From Neoceratodus forsteri (lineage: Eukaryota; Chordata; Ceratodontiformes; Ceratodontidae), in the NCBI GenBank assembly GCA_016271365.2, contig CM057455.1:1560822501-1560886500 (forward strand): a DNA stretch of 64,000 nt, read 5' to 3'. The notes below the pieces were generated by a model that worked only from the letters and a program-made list of their open reading frames with translations, searched no databases and was not told the DNA's origin. Positions 8,818 to 19,926 of this stretch are shown piece by piece; within the stretch, counting starts at the first letter, position 1, and every line of letters begins with the position of its first letter. Made by a program: the position numbers and the translations under genes.

Positions 8818-11800
8818 CTGAAATGTAAAAAAATTTATACATAAACAACTAATAAATTGGCTGTATTGTACATGTTCCAGACAATGTACTAAATTTGCCC
8901 CGCTACCTTTCTCAACATTGAACTTAGCCTTACCAATCCTATTTTGAAGCAACCCTTTTCTAAACAAGATACCACTTCCTATGCCATTGCGTTACACCTA
9001 CACACTGCACTCTACCAGTAACAAGCAAGTGTCTTCTCATTTCCATCTTGAAACTCCCCCTTCAAATATCAGATCATCCCAAGTGTCCTTACCAGTCCTT
9101 AATTTGAAAAACCCATCCGTGCACATCTTATTTTTTCCCTTCATCGTCTGGAAGGTTTGAATCATACCACCTCCCCCTTCCATCACTCCTCTCCTCCAGA
9201 GAGTACATGTTCAACTCCCTCAGGCTGTTCTCATACAGTAAGTACAGTGACCGGTGGAACATCCTTAATAGCATTGCACCATACACTATAAAGCATTTAT
9301 CACACATGTACAGTACTACGTATCATTTAACATTGTTGACATAGCAGGAAACAAACTAGGATTGCAGTGGAAAGGCACAGAGGACAGGGAGGTGGAGATC
9401 TAGAGGAGGGACCACATGACAAGGTTTGTCTATTGGCGGAACTAAGTAACTACTTGCACAATGGTGGACACACCACAGGGGGAAGTGGGAAAAAATTGGA
9501 GATGTAATGGTAAAGATGTATGGGATGTAAGAGCATTCAAGATGTGAATGTAAATAACAAAAAGTGCAGAAAATGCACATAGGTCACAGCCACTATCAAC
9601 TTACTCATTAATTGAAGGTATGGGAGCATGGCTGTATCGTTGCCGATAGGTAAAGTATGCTGTCTGCAAAACCCATACATCAAGGCATACTGTTAGGAAA
9701 CCTGGGTGCAGAGTAATATGTGAGTAATCAGACTTCCAATTACGTACTTCATCTACCTCACAACAACAGATTGACTCCTCGTCTGTCTCCATGGTGACAC
9801 AGTTGTTGCACAAACCCCTATAAACAATTAAAAGACTTGAATAAATGATTGTCACTGCATATTTGTTTTTACTTTTTTTGAGCAGATGACAGTAATATAT
9901 CATTATATAACTTAAATTATCAAATGGATAGGAGAAATCCCGGAAGCTGACTGGCTGACCCAGACTTTGACCTGTGACGAGATCTCACAATATCATCACA
10001 GTCCAAAACTGATTACCAAGATCAGCCATTTACTAACACTTTAGGGTCATTTTATAATTGCAATAATACACTACAGGGTGTGGTATATCATGGAATATTA
10101 TCACTTCTTGGGTACATGAGACACTCAACCTGTGGCCTTGTGCCTCACAATGCACTCGAGGCATGATGATCTCTCATGATATACCACACCCTGTCATGTA
10201 TTATTGCTTAATTATAACATGGAAGGCTGAAAGTTAGTAAAAATGTCAGCTCCAATTAGTTGAATTACTTTACATAGCCATTGATTAATCCCCAATATAC
10301 ACCCAGTTGCTGCGTATGGGCTGCCAGCAGTATCAGTGGGCTGAATTGGCACTCATTATGTGCTTCACAAAGAAAAAATAAAAGGCAGCTTTTAAAATTG
10401 TCACTGATGCCTACTGTTGTAAACGAACTGTTGCCAGCAGCTTTATTCTCTCCCACCCAAGTGAAATTTGGATGTCACAAAGATCTGCATCATGGAAGAT
10501 GCCACAGAAAGGGTTAACAAAATGAAGATGAACATGGAGAAACTTAAAAGATGGTTAGAGGTATGGAAACTGAGGTTAAATGAAGCAAAGTGATAGACAA
10601 TGCACATGGGTATGGTGAACCCTGAGTGCATATACAGGAAGGGTGCAGTAGCGGAGTCAGGTTTGGGAGCATTTGGGAGCCGGGGAGGCCATCCAGTCAA
10701 TCATGAGCTCCACAGTGGGCACTAAACATTGAATAATGAAGGTGGTGGGGCACCACTACTCACACTGGGGTACCCAGGAGGGGCGACCACCCCCCAGCCC
10801 CCCCCAGCTCCGCCACTGGAAGGGTGGGTGATGGTGGGATGTGCTATTGCCGCCAAATATGAGAGTGACATATGAGTTATAACTGATGACATGAAGGTAT
10901 TGGAGCAGTACAAACATGTTACAAGGAGGGCCAGACACATGGTGAAGGGGGGCGGGGTGTGTAAAGATGGACTGACAGGACATCAGGCTATGGTGAAGGA
11001 GGGTGGGGTGTGTGAAGATGGACTGACAGGACATCAGGCTATGGTGAAGGGGGGCGGGGTGTGTGAAGATGGACTGACAGGACATCAGGCTATGGTGAAG
11101 GGGGTGGGGTGTGTGAAGATGGACTGATAGGACATCAGGCTGCTTTCTACTCTCTGAGTTGGATACAGCAGCTACGCTGTAATGAGGGTCACTATGTGTT
11201 CATGCCTCTACACATGTGTGGGCATCAGGTGGCTGGGAGAAAACAAAAATATCATATGTGTGAGATGTCATGATGGCACAGACAGTGCCAGATCCAGACC
11301 ACATGGAGCCTATATGTTGATCTTAGTTGGTGTGCCATGATGGTGGAGGTAGATGCCTCCCTAGCCATCAGAAATGCCACAAGGGGATGGGGAATACCAG
11401 TAGGGATTGGCAGGAAGGTTAGATCAGGAAAGCTGGTACTGAAACAGAGTCCCACAAATGAAGGCGCTAAAGCCACCTGACCACTGGATACCCAAAAACA
11501 TCCACCTACACTGGGGACTGCTGTTTACTGTACCACTGCCACACCAAGTGACCAGCTGAATTCCTCACTTCAGGAGAGTTTTTTTTTTCCTTTTAAATGG
11601 TACTGTTTGAAAGGGAGCACACTACATCTAGTTATGCTGCAGTAGCTATGTAGCTAGTACAGCATAACAGCTACGATGACATAGCTACTGCAGCATAACC
11701 ACATTTAGAAAGTGATGGATTTTCATCGATAACAATGTTCCATCTTACACTATAATACTATTATAATTCATATACCCAGTGGAGATTTGTTCATATCTAG

Positions 11801-13670
11801 ATGTGTACCATCAAGTGAGGTTGCTTGAAATTATGTTAATCACTGTATTATCCCCCTTCCCTGGGGAGCAATAAATGCCTGATATTATCAGTTCAATAGA
11901 ATTGAAAAATGTGGTTTAAGGCTGTGAGCTGCACTCCTGGAGACCTGGGTTTGAATCCCACAGCCCCCACTTGCATTATGTTTGACACTGAACAAGTCAC
12001 TTAATTCCACTGTGTTCCAAGGTGGCACCTGTAAGCAAGCTTCAGCTTAGTATTTTTCTACTAGTTTTAAAAAAAAAATAATGCCAGAGTGCATTCTGTT
12101 CCACACTCATGCTGCTCTGCAGTCATTGAAATCTAATGTCACTGGGAAGGTAAAGTGGCTCACTGAAGGATATGTCACGGGGTGTAATCTATGCGTGACA
12201 TGCACAATGCATTAACATGGTTGTTCATGTATTGTTATTGGCAGTAACAGGATATGGGGAAAACAAAAATCCAAGGGAAGTGTACACAATGGGGGGGGGG
12301 TACTGACACAACAAAAATGGAAAGGGACCTGGGGATAGTTATATCAGATGACCTAAAGGTGGGCAAGCAATATAAGAAGGCAGTAAGGAGGGCTGGGGGG
12401 ATACTGGGATGCACAGGGAGAGGCATCCACTAGTAGAAAACAGGAAGTTGTTATCCCTCTGTACAGACAGCTGGTGAGACTCCCTCAGGAGTACTCTGTG
12501 TAGTTCTGGAGACCCAATCTCTGCAAAGACATAGACAGGGTGGAGGCTGGTCAGAGGAGAGCAACCAAAATGGTGCAGGGTCTGCAACAGAAGCTATATG
12601 AAGACAGACTAAGAGTGCTTAATACTGTATGTATACTCTTGAGGAAAGGAGGAAGAGGGGGGACATGATAGAAACTTTCAAGTATCTCAAGGGAATTGAC
12701 AAAGTCCAAGAGGGTAGAATCTTTCAGAAAAAGAGATGTGCAAGAACAAGGGGGCACAATTTGAAGATAGAGTGGGGGACGGTTCAGAGGTAATGTGAGG
12801 AAGTATTTTTTCATGGAGAGGGTTGTGGATACATGGAACAGCCTTCCGGAGGAGGTAGTGGAGTCAAAAACAGTGGGGGGATTCAAGAATGCATGGCATA
12901 TACATAAGGCAATTGTAGTGGGGAGGGTAGGATGAAGTAGGATCTGCAGCTTATCCATTAGGTAGGGAAATGGGCAGACAAAGTGGGCCAAGCGGTCCTT
13001 ATCTGCCATCAAATTGTATGTTTCTGTTTCTATGGACAGGATGATGAAAATAAACATTTCTTTTTAAACATATCACCCCTCATATCCCCACTGCAAACCA
13101 ACAGTTCCCCACAAAAAAGGCCATTTTGGATAAGATTTCTTACAAGGAAAACTATATTTTCATGGGCATGCAGGTATGTGTTGTCATTTCACACCTACAT
13201 GTCACTTCAGTTTGAATGAAAAAGGCATTCTAAATTTATTTGTATGACCATCACTATTGGCAGCAGGATGGACACATGTCCAAAATAAAATAAATAATCC
13301 ATTCAGCTGACTGAGTTCAGCATTTTTTCATTGAGTCCATAGACAACGTTCCCACATCACGCATAATATAATTTTCTCATCAAACTATGCAGAACAACAT
13401 AAATTATTTCGTGATATTACCAGTCAGTATTGTTCACCCTGTCAGGGACTTGGTTGCCATCTGACTGTACCACAGACTCGTCTGAACTGTCATCACTGTT
13501 GTCAGGCAGCTGAGGCTCGAACATGTAAGGCTGAACATTCAAAAGGTTCGGGCATACATCGTTCAGAAGTGCATCTGTCACTTCATCTTCCTCACTTATA
13601 CATCATAGCCAGAAGAAAAGATGACATGTGTATCAGCATCACTAGAGTCATTGCTGGAGGTATCTGCCAT
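8658..13670 (-). CDS. Three-exon gene for a P2X7 intracellular (ballast) domain-like protein
   Basis: Exons 13670-13421, 9817-9605 and 8817-8658 join in matching phases into about 207 residues from ATG to TAA. The N-terminus is acidic and serine-rich with QPYMFEPQLPDN. The middle has NNTDW-GLCNNC, EESICCCEV and HPGFLTVCLDVWVLQTAY. The end has YRYTAYRQIVHWCWGFLG and VPIPSCAVNQI. In families I remember, this cysteine-rich, zinc-binding fold forms the cytosolic C-terminus of P2X7 channels and also occurs as free-standing multicopy proteins. No membrane segment is visible, so it should be cytosolic or nuclear. One base is missing near 13598-13601; otherwise it is open. It is convergent with the transposase-like gene. 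Whether the two form one mobile element is an inference. Confidence 0.8.
9120..9240 (-). mobile_element. CR1-type LINE fragment
   Basis: The - strand reads YENSLRELNMYSLEERSD, the conserved C-terminal LRELN-x-Y-x-L-EERR motif of CR1-type reverse transcriptases, decaying rapidly afterwards. It lies in the second intron of the P2X7-domain-like gene. The remainder of 8830-9600 shows nothing else recognisable. Confidence 0.5.
9605..9817 (-). CDS. Exon 2 of the P2X7-domain-like gene
   Basis: The acceptor is TTGTTTATAG (to 9818) and the donor is GTAAGT (from 9604), both good consensus. The exon is open for 70 codons and holds seven cysteines, including CNNC and the ICCCE cluster, likely metal ligands. 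Its first base completes the Trp codon from exon 1. Confidence 0.85.
10052..10216. mobile_element. TIR MITE, family B copy 1
   Basis: TTATAATTGCAATAATACAC and ACAGGGTGTGGTATATCATG on the left are mirrored by CATGATATACCACACCCTGT and GTATTATTGCTTAATTATAA on the right, giving arms of about 43 bases. The motif GCAATAA...CAGGGTGTG recurs at 19148-19292 and 35185-35325. Confidence 0.7.
10470..10935 (+). mobile_element. CR1-type LINE thumb-region fragment, interrupted by a hAT MITE
   Basis: The + strand reads MEKLKRWLEVWKLRLNEAK, then MHMGMVNPECIYRKG, breaks at the MITE, and continues VITDDMKVLEQYKHVTRRA. These are the palm-end and thumb motifs of CR1-type reverse transcriptase. Confidence 0.65.
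10646..10818. mobile_element. 173-bp hAT MITE with perfect 8-bp target duplication
   Basis: The ends CAGTAGCGGAG and CTCCGCCACTG form a terminal inverted repeat with one mismatch. The flanks GAAGGGTG (10638-10645) and GAAGGGTG (10819-10826) are an exact 8-bp duplication, diagnostic of the hAT superfamily. Removing it restores the CR1 fragment around it. Confidence 0.9.
10939..11141 (+). repeat. 51-bp minisatellite, four units
   Basis: Units start at 10939, 10990, 11041 and 11092, each beginning ATGGTGAAG and ending GACATCAGGCT. The last has a one-base deletion. The unit length is a multiple of three, so a repeated 17-residue frame appears, but nothing suggests it is translated. 11150-11620 holds nothing recognisable. 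Confidence 0.9.
11631..11699. other. Perfect 20-bp inverted repeat
   Basis: Positions 11631-11650 and 11680-11699 are exact reverse complements (GTTATGCTGC... and ...GCAGCATAAC), with a 29-base loop that itself contains AGCATAAC. It could be a small foldback element or a cruciform. Confidence 0.8.
11910..12072 (+). mobile_element. MIR/CORE-like SINE, copy 3
   Basis: The + strand starts inside the head at GTGGTTTAAGGCTGTGAGC and has the B box GGGTTTGAATCCC, the core AAGTCACTTAATTCC, the tail CACCTGTAAGC and a poly(A) of nine. It is more diverged than copies 1, 2 and 5. Confidence 0.85.
12240..13045 (+). mobile_element. CR1-type LINE, C-terminal end and 3' UTR
   Basis: The + strand reads KMERDLGIVISDDLKVGKQY, then KAVRRAGGILG, and later RGDMIETFKYLKGIDKV and RCARTRGHNLKIEW. 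The 3' end GGGCCAAGCGGTCCTTATC...TATGTTTCTGTTTCTATGG is nearly identical to 55215-55415, so it is one LINE family with a TTTCTRTG-type tail. A G10 run lies near 12291. Confidence 0.8.
13421..13670 (-). CDS. Exon 1 of the P2X7-domain-like gene
   Basis: Translation starts at ATG 13670-13668 with MADTSSNDSSDADTHVIFSS. A one-base deletion after GYDV (near 13598-13601) creates a TAA; the next frame continues SEEDEVTDALLNDV, then VQPYMFEP. An alternative reading is a short intron, but no good acceptor is seen. The donor is TG|GTAATATC at 13421/13420, phase 2. Confidence 0.7.
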
Positions 13671-13954
13671 GCTGATGAATGAGGGCAGTTCTTCCCTCAC
13701 AATTGCACTGCTATCGATAGGATGCGAAAGGCCTGCCTATTGCTGTGCTTCCCAAGATCATGTCATCACGTTCATTGTCGAGGGTATGCACAGCATGGAG
13801 ATGTGGCAGAGACGCGTGGTCAAGAGTGGCCTTTATTTTACTCAGTTAAAATGTTGACATTTTTAAAAATAAACATCGCGATTTGTAAAAACGGAGGACT
13901 ACCGGCACATCTGACAGCATGAGTGACCCAGAAAGGTATGTGTCAGCGGCTCTT

Positions 13955-14081
13955 TAACTTTGCCTGAAAAAGAGTAATTTCACCTGCCAAAAATGTTTCG
14001 AAGTCAGCACTTCACACTTTGCAAATGTGGCAAACGTGAATTGTTTCATGGAGTGAAGTTTGCCAACTTCGCACATCTCTA
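13955..14081 (-). mobile_element. Possible hAT-like terminus (right end)
   Basis: Read inward on the - strand, the end is TAGAGATGTGCGAAGTTGGC. It is followed by subterminal GGCAAAC and TTTGGCAGG motifs like those of the terminus starting at 16085. No matching 8-bp duplication was found, so what the end belongs to is unknown. Confidence 0.35.
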
Positions 14082-14311
14082 GCAGCAGCACTGGAGGTTC
14101 AATTCATGCAACCTGGCACAGCACATGGTGACTGGTGACTGGTGATATGTCATATTATAACTGTAGCAGTTTCACAACAGCATGTTTAAAGAGACAGTGA
14201 AACCAAAATGGACAGACTGGAAAATGATACAAATGTTAAGAAGTGGACAGTTGTAACTTTTTATTTCTAAAATATTTTTCTTTTGATCATTAGAATGTTT
14301 TCAGTGTGACA

Positions 14312-14570
14312 ATATTGTGCTGGATGTGTGGAATAGCTCTCAGCCTGTCAGCTGACATATCTGTCTCTATTCCCTCCCAGTACATCATCAGCATTGTGAC
14401 CTCTCTGACTGTGACATCATGGGTGCTCATCGATAGCCACTCAGAAGCTGCTAGGTCAGTCATCTGTGATGTCATAGTCAGTGAGGTCACAGTGCTGATG
14501 ATGTAACGGGGAATTGAACTGGGTATGTCAGCTGCCAGGCAAAGTGCTGTTCCACACATCACACCTACTA
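14312..14570. mobile_element. Palindromic MITE (~260 bp)
   Basis: ATGTGTGGAATAGC, GTCAGCTGACATA and TACATCATCAGCA on the left are mirrored by TGCTGATGATGTA, TATGTCAGCTGCC and GCTGTTCCACACAT on the right. Because it is a foldback, both strands show similar reading frames, which are artefacts. 14640-16080 shows no gene or recognisable repeat. Confidence 0.75.
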
Positions 14571-16084
14571 ACAGCAGGTAAACAACCTTCTGATTACCCA
14601 AAGTGAAAAGAAAAAAGAAGTAGCTCAAATATAAAATATAATGGTAGGTTGACTGCTTTTAAAAACTAATATTAGTTTTAGGCGGTACACTAGCTCTTTA
14701 ACATCTGGCAAACATATTTGTATTGATTTTTTTCACTTTGTGTATAGCTCCAAAGGGTGGCATGGCAATCGGGCAGCGGTTTGTCTCCCAATTTTCATTA
14801 CCTCCCTCCCTCTGTCACTGAGAGTGAGACCCATCATTTTTAAACTTTTAAATCTAATGCAACCTTAAGATGGATTCTAGGGCTTGACAAGGAACCAACC
14901 CCAAATTATCTTGATTTATTTTCTGCACTGATAAGCAAGGAGCAGGCTGTAAAAATAGTTATTAGCAGAAAGCCCATGTAACTTGAAAACGTCAAGGGTT
15001 AAATTCAGGCAGGTCAGTAATGTAGCAGCACAATTTTACCACAGCTATCATGCCAGACTATGCTTGCTTCTTTTTAGCGTTGTCTTACCCTTTTAGATTT
15101 AATTTAATTAATCTTAAGCTGTTGGAGCTCAAATAGCACTTCAAACATTCTGATGGCTTAGTTCACTGATGGTGTATTGACCTTCTAAGCAGCTCAAAGG
15201 CACTGGTTATTTATTTTTTTGCACACAAGGATGAGATGTGCCACACACCATGGTATTAAGAAAACTAAACAAGAATAGGTCAATGCCAATAATGTTTGCT
15301 TTTATGTTTTTATAGCTAAACTGGAAGTCTTAAGAGGTTGCGTGTGGGTCAAGGAAAGGGGCTGACATACTTGGGGCAGACATAAATGTTAGCTGGTGCT
15401 TCAGGTTAGGGAGTGTCATATGGGATGGGAGTTGATGGTAGTTGGAAGGTTAAGTTGGGGCTGCCATAGAGGCAATGGGATTTAGTAACAGCTGAGGGGG
15501 TTGCAATATATATATTGTTTGGTAAAGGGGCAATTTCTCATCATTATGATGAATTTGAGCAGGCCATTGTATAATCATTGTCTGCAATGTGGCACCCATT
15601 TTGTTATTCGAAAACAATCCTCAGAAATCAATTTTGTCATGTCTGAGTGCTACGGTATACAGTTCAGCACAGTTAGAAAGTGTGTAGGCAGTGTGGTAAT
15701 GTTTAATTGAGCTCTGAATTCTTGTGACAAAATATCCTTCTCCTGGGGTCAGTTTCAACATTAATTTACCTATCTGGGTAATAGTGCAAATTGCCTCGGG
15801 CTCGTACAGTCACCCCCATACATACATACCTGCCTATAGTGGCTAATGTGAAAAACCACACAGAGCATACTGCTCTTCATGCTGCATCCCACCATGTAGA
15901 TAAACAAAGAGCTTTAGTTTCCATTACTGTCACTCCCTCACATTTCACCAGCACTGAACACATCACAGCATGTACATGTACCTGCTTACACTATACCTAC
16001 TATGTAAATAAATGGGAATAGTTTGTCTGTCTGCAGTGAAGTTGGTTTAAAAAAATGTTTACCAGTAAAAAGTAAATCGAATAG

Positions 16085-16240
16085 TAGAGATGGGAAGTTT
16101 TAATTCGCCAATAAAGTCAAGGCAAATTTGGCAACTTTGCCTTCGTGGATCAATTCACAAATTTTTAATATTTAGTAGGAAATTTGCCTTTTGAAACTTC
16201 ACCTGTAAGTTCGCCCTTGGGATACATTCAGGCAATGTTT
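16085..16240 (+). mobile_element. hAT-like left terminus
   Basis: TAGAGATGGGAAG opens the segment and is followed by AATTCGCC, GGCAAATTTGGCAA and AATTTGCC subterminal repeats. A BED zinc-finger frame starts 380 bases downstream, which fits a hAT element. The right end was not found. Confidence 0.4.
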
Positions 16241-16618
16241 TGTCAAATTGAGGCTACTGGTAAGCAAGTGTCTCAATGTCATGTGGAAGAGCTTCTGCAG
16301 GTCATATGGTACAGCTCTGAAAAGTAAGAGTGCTTCACTTTCAGTTTCGCAGTGTTAGTCAATGGAGGAGATAGGAGCCTGACCAGCTTTCTGTGGAGAA
16401 AATGTTTGTATTCAGCATCAATTTTCAGTAGTTTAACAGCTTTTTTCTTATTCTTTTTTCAGTCTTATTAAATTCTTTGTGTTTTTATGTAGTAATTTAG
16501 TTTTTCTTTCTTCCTTCTATATTTTATCTATTTTTTAGTTATAACCTTTACATAGGGAGCTCTATTTTCCCATTTCTCTCTATCTGACTTCTCTCTCGCT
16601 CTCTCTGTCTCGTAAAGA

Positions 16619-17385
16619 ATGGAGTCCAGGGGTTGTGTGCAGACTCATAGTGGCATCATATATCAGTGCCCAACAGCACCCCATCCAGACTCAGAAAGTA
16701 GGGGCAGCGGAAGGGGTGATCTAGCAGCCCCCCACCACAGCACCACAGCAGCCCCTAGTGCAGCAGCACCCACAGTAACCACCAGCCCCAGTGTAGTAGC
16801 AGCATTCAATTCCCCCAACTCTGCACCTGCCCTCAGTGAGGCAGTAGCAACCACTGGCTACAGTCCATTAGCAGTCTCCAGTTCCCCCAGCTCTGTAGCA
16901 GTAGCCTGAACCCCCTGTGCCCCCTGTAGTACCACCACCATTACCAGCTCTTCCCTCGAGGTGCCAGGTCCTGGTTTGTCACCTTTTAGCTCCACACTGT
17001 CACATGCACAGCAACCCAGGTCTTCCCTTGTTTGGGAATTATTCACTCTTGACCCCAGTGATGAGAATGTTAAGTGCAACCTGTGCGACGCACTAGTCAG
17101 TTGGGTGAAGAACTGCAGTAATCTAGGCACTGGTGGGCAATGTACCCATTTGAAAATCCACCACCTGAGCCAGTTGATGGCTAGAAAACAGGATATGGCA
17201 AGTGGTGGTGCTGGTGGTTCTTCTGTGCCACTGAGAGGGCAATGCACAGTTCATCAATGGTCTGACTGTAACGAGGGGCTTAGGTACGGGACAGCACCAG
17301 CAGCACCGTCTCCCACACCAGCACTGGTAGTACCACTGGCACCAGCACTGCTAACAACCACTGCAGAGGAGGTGGCACAACTGTG
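16619..17385 (+). pseudogene. BED zinc-finger N-terminal part of a hAT-type transposase
   Basis: Two frames adjoin: an Ala/Ser/Pro-rich leader (16619-16906) and a second frame (16961-17383). The second contains SLVWELFTLDPSDENVKCNL, then C-x2-C (CNLC), and CTHLKIHH as the His pair. This is the W-x2-F...C-x2-C...H-x4-H layout of BED fingers, DNA-binding modules of hAT transposases and ZBED proteins. The leader ends in a stop before the finger frame, so the reading frame is broken or spliced. The catalytic part is not seen here; a separate hAT catalytic fragment lies at 55955-56384 on the other strand. 17400-18270 has no recognised gene. Confidence 0.6.
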
Positions 17386-18269
17386 AACAGAGATGGGGGA
17401 CCTTCACCACAGAGTTTCTTCATCGAAAAAATCCCTCTGGAAATTACTTGAGAGCCAGTAGGTACAAATAGAGGGGATGGATGAGGTCCATCAAGGTGGT
17501 GTTGGTGCTGTTCCATCTGGCAGTGGGCATTAAAATAACTTGCACTCCCTCCTGCTTTTTTCAGTAATTTCATCTCCAGTCCTCCTCTCTGTCTGAACCT
17601 TTCTCTTCTGCACCCCATCCTTTTTTCTATCATATACTGTACTCCTTCCTGTCTCCTCTTAGTCTCCCCCCCTTATTTATGAAAAAAATATGTAAAAGTT
17701 TTAAAACTCCAAAAAAAAGTAAACTCTTTTCTTGTCCTTTTCTTTTACTGTTTGACTGCATTCTTTCTTATCTTGTTTTCTGCCTCAGTTCTCTCTCCTT
17801 TTTAAAACATAAAATAATTATATTTTTTATCTATATTTTCTTTAATGGTGCTGCTTATTTTGTTCACTCTCACTACTGTTTTTGTTGCAAAGCACAGTTG
17901 TTTTCATATATAGTGCATTTGAAAAGCAACATATTGAACACTGTCTGTTCTCTGAAAAACATTTTCTGTCCAGCACTTCATGCTGTGTTATATCACTCAC
18001 GCAGTCACACTGTTGGACTGACTCTTGCCCTCCTCACACAGCCACTTTTTCACTATTCTGAGTTCCCCAAATTTTCTTCCAAACAAGAAATTATTAAATG
18101 CTGCTAGATACTGCTGCACTGTTCAAGATGTCCTCTCGATCAGCATTTGTCAGACACATGAGGTGACACAAGTGCTTAAGCACAATATATGAAATTCTCA
18201 TTTCTTGAACATTTCTCGCAAGCAAGAAATTATGAAATGGTGGTAATATACTATTGCTACTACTGCTCC

Positions 18270-18505
18270 ATGGTACTGCGCTATGTGTCAGTCCCTCTGT
18301 CACATTTCTTGTAATGTAAGTTTGGTGAAAAGTACAATATACATAAATTGTTTGCTCACAGAATTTTTCTTAACTACTAGTATGAATATGTCAGGCTGCT
18401 GCATGCTGCTACATGATACCATGCTGTTTGTCTATCCCACCAACACAGTGCTTGCAATACACTTTAGTGGAAATGGTGCAAAAAGCACAATGGAGGCTAT
18501 GCACC
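18270..18505 (+). repeat. A/B satellite, about one and a half units
   Basis: One A-type monomer (CACATTTCTTGTAATG) and one B-type monomer (AACACAGTGCTTGCAATACA) with the shared ACAATATACATAAATTG box. Both match the array at 22480-23415. The following stretch, 18505-19147, contains no gene I can support. Confidence 0.75.
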
Positions 18506-19147
18506 AGAAATTAAATTGCCTATGTGCCATGAACCCACGGCATGTAGGCAAACCTAAGTCTAAAAGCAATGCATCAGGGGTCCCACAGACCCCTGTGGAA
18601 TGCACAAAAGGGGCACATGCCCCTTCACTGCTCAGTTCCCAGCTGTTCACACTGCTCTGCATGTGGAAAGTCTAGGGGAGTGTCCAGGGGGCATGCCCGC
18701 ACTCCTCACCATTCACGAAGGCATGGGGTACTGGCCAACGGTGGCACAAGATATGGCAGCAGCCCCTCACAGAGTACCTCCACAGGCTGCAGAAAACATA
18801 GATCCTCCCACCATGCTGCCCAAGCCATCCAGTCAGGCAGGGAGTGCTGCAGGCAGCCAGCTGGGCACTCACTCAATATTGTAACTTGCAGGGATGCATG
18901 ACACCCCACAATGCCCTGTTCCATGTGGTACAGGGGATCCATTAGCAGACCAGGAAGGGCATCCAATTTGATGCATCTTGTGTCTACCATGCCACCCTCT
19001 CATGCACCAAGACACTGGGGGAAGGGCTGCAGGAAGGCACCTGCAGAAGCCAGCAGTGGTGAGTGCTGTGCCCTGTGCACCTGTCTGTGGGTGCAGAGCT
19101 GTGCAGGCTAGGTATGTGCCTCCCATACATACCTCTCCCACATGAAA

Positions 19148-19292
19148 GCAATAAGACATGACAGGGTGTGGGTTGTTGCTTGATAAGAGCATGCCTCAGG
19201 TGTGTTGTGAAGCATGAGGCACTTGTGCTGAGTGCCTTCAACACCTGGGAAGTGCTCTTAGGAAACAACCCACACCCTGGAGTGTCTTATTG
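19148..19292. mobile_element. TIR MITE, family B copy 2
   Basis: GCAATAAGACATGACAGGGT and GTGGGTTGTT on the left are mirrored by AACAACCCAC and ACCCTGGAGTGTCTTATTG on the right, with an inner AAGAGCATG/AGTGCTCTT pair. 19300-19915 shows nothing further. Confidence 0.7.
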
Positions 19293-19926
19293 ATCTTATA
19301 AAATGGGTTTCAGTACCAGAAAAAATTAGAAAAAGGAATTTAATTTTTTTTTTAAATGGTAACATTGGTTTGGAAACCACTGTAATGAAATTTGACATTT
19401 AATATTTATTTGCTGTGGCTCACTTTATAGAATCTGTTTAGCACTGTGTGAGGCAGATGCTTTTACATTTTGGAAGATAGGCAACACTTATGATAGCTTA
19501 TCAGTTTAGTATTCTTGTCAGGAACATAAAAAAACAAAACATATTCAAGTGTCAGTGTATTCATTTAGCAATTTATACTGACTAATATATGCTGCAGAAA
19601 ACATTAAAAGATTTATTGTAAAGCACTCAGGGTATATAATAGAACCCCCATAATTTCCCACAATTTTTGCTAAATGCTTCGATTTTGGGTAACCTTTTCC
19701 ACAATTTCCCAGTGGCCGTGCTTATGTCCCATGGTTATGAAGATGTGATCAATGTACCTACTGTATGTACAGTAAGTGATACATCAAGCCAGATTCATAG
19801 ATATACAAATATGTTGACTTGCTCAACAGTGCTTCCATCTTATGTTATGATTGTAAGTAGATCAGCTGAATGAATTAGTAAGTTCTGGGATCCAACCACC
19901 ACAGACTTAGTTTTGGTTACATTAAG

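Noticed and set aside
10756..11127. Repeated-peptide frames on both strands
   Set aside because: They arise from a 51-bp minisatellite whose unit is divisible by three; no start, splice or family support.
7605..14081. A complete hAT element from TAGAGATG (7605) to CATCTCTA (14081) containing the P2X7-like gene
   Set aside because: Only eight terminal bases agree and the 8-bp flanks differ, so it is likely coincidence.
14290..14628. Similar open frames on both strands
   Set aside because: They are mirror images produced by a palindromic MITE.
18893..19061. Possible exon bounded by AACTTGCAG and GTGAGTGC
   Set aside because: The borders look like splice sites, but no frame shows a known motif and no partner exon was found.
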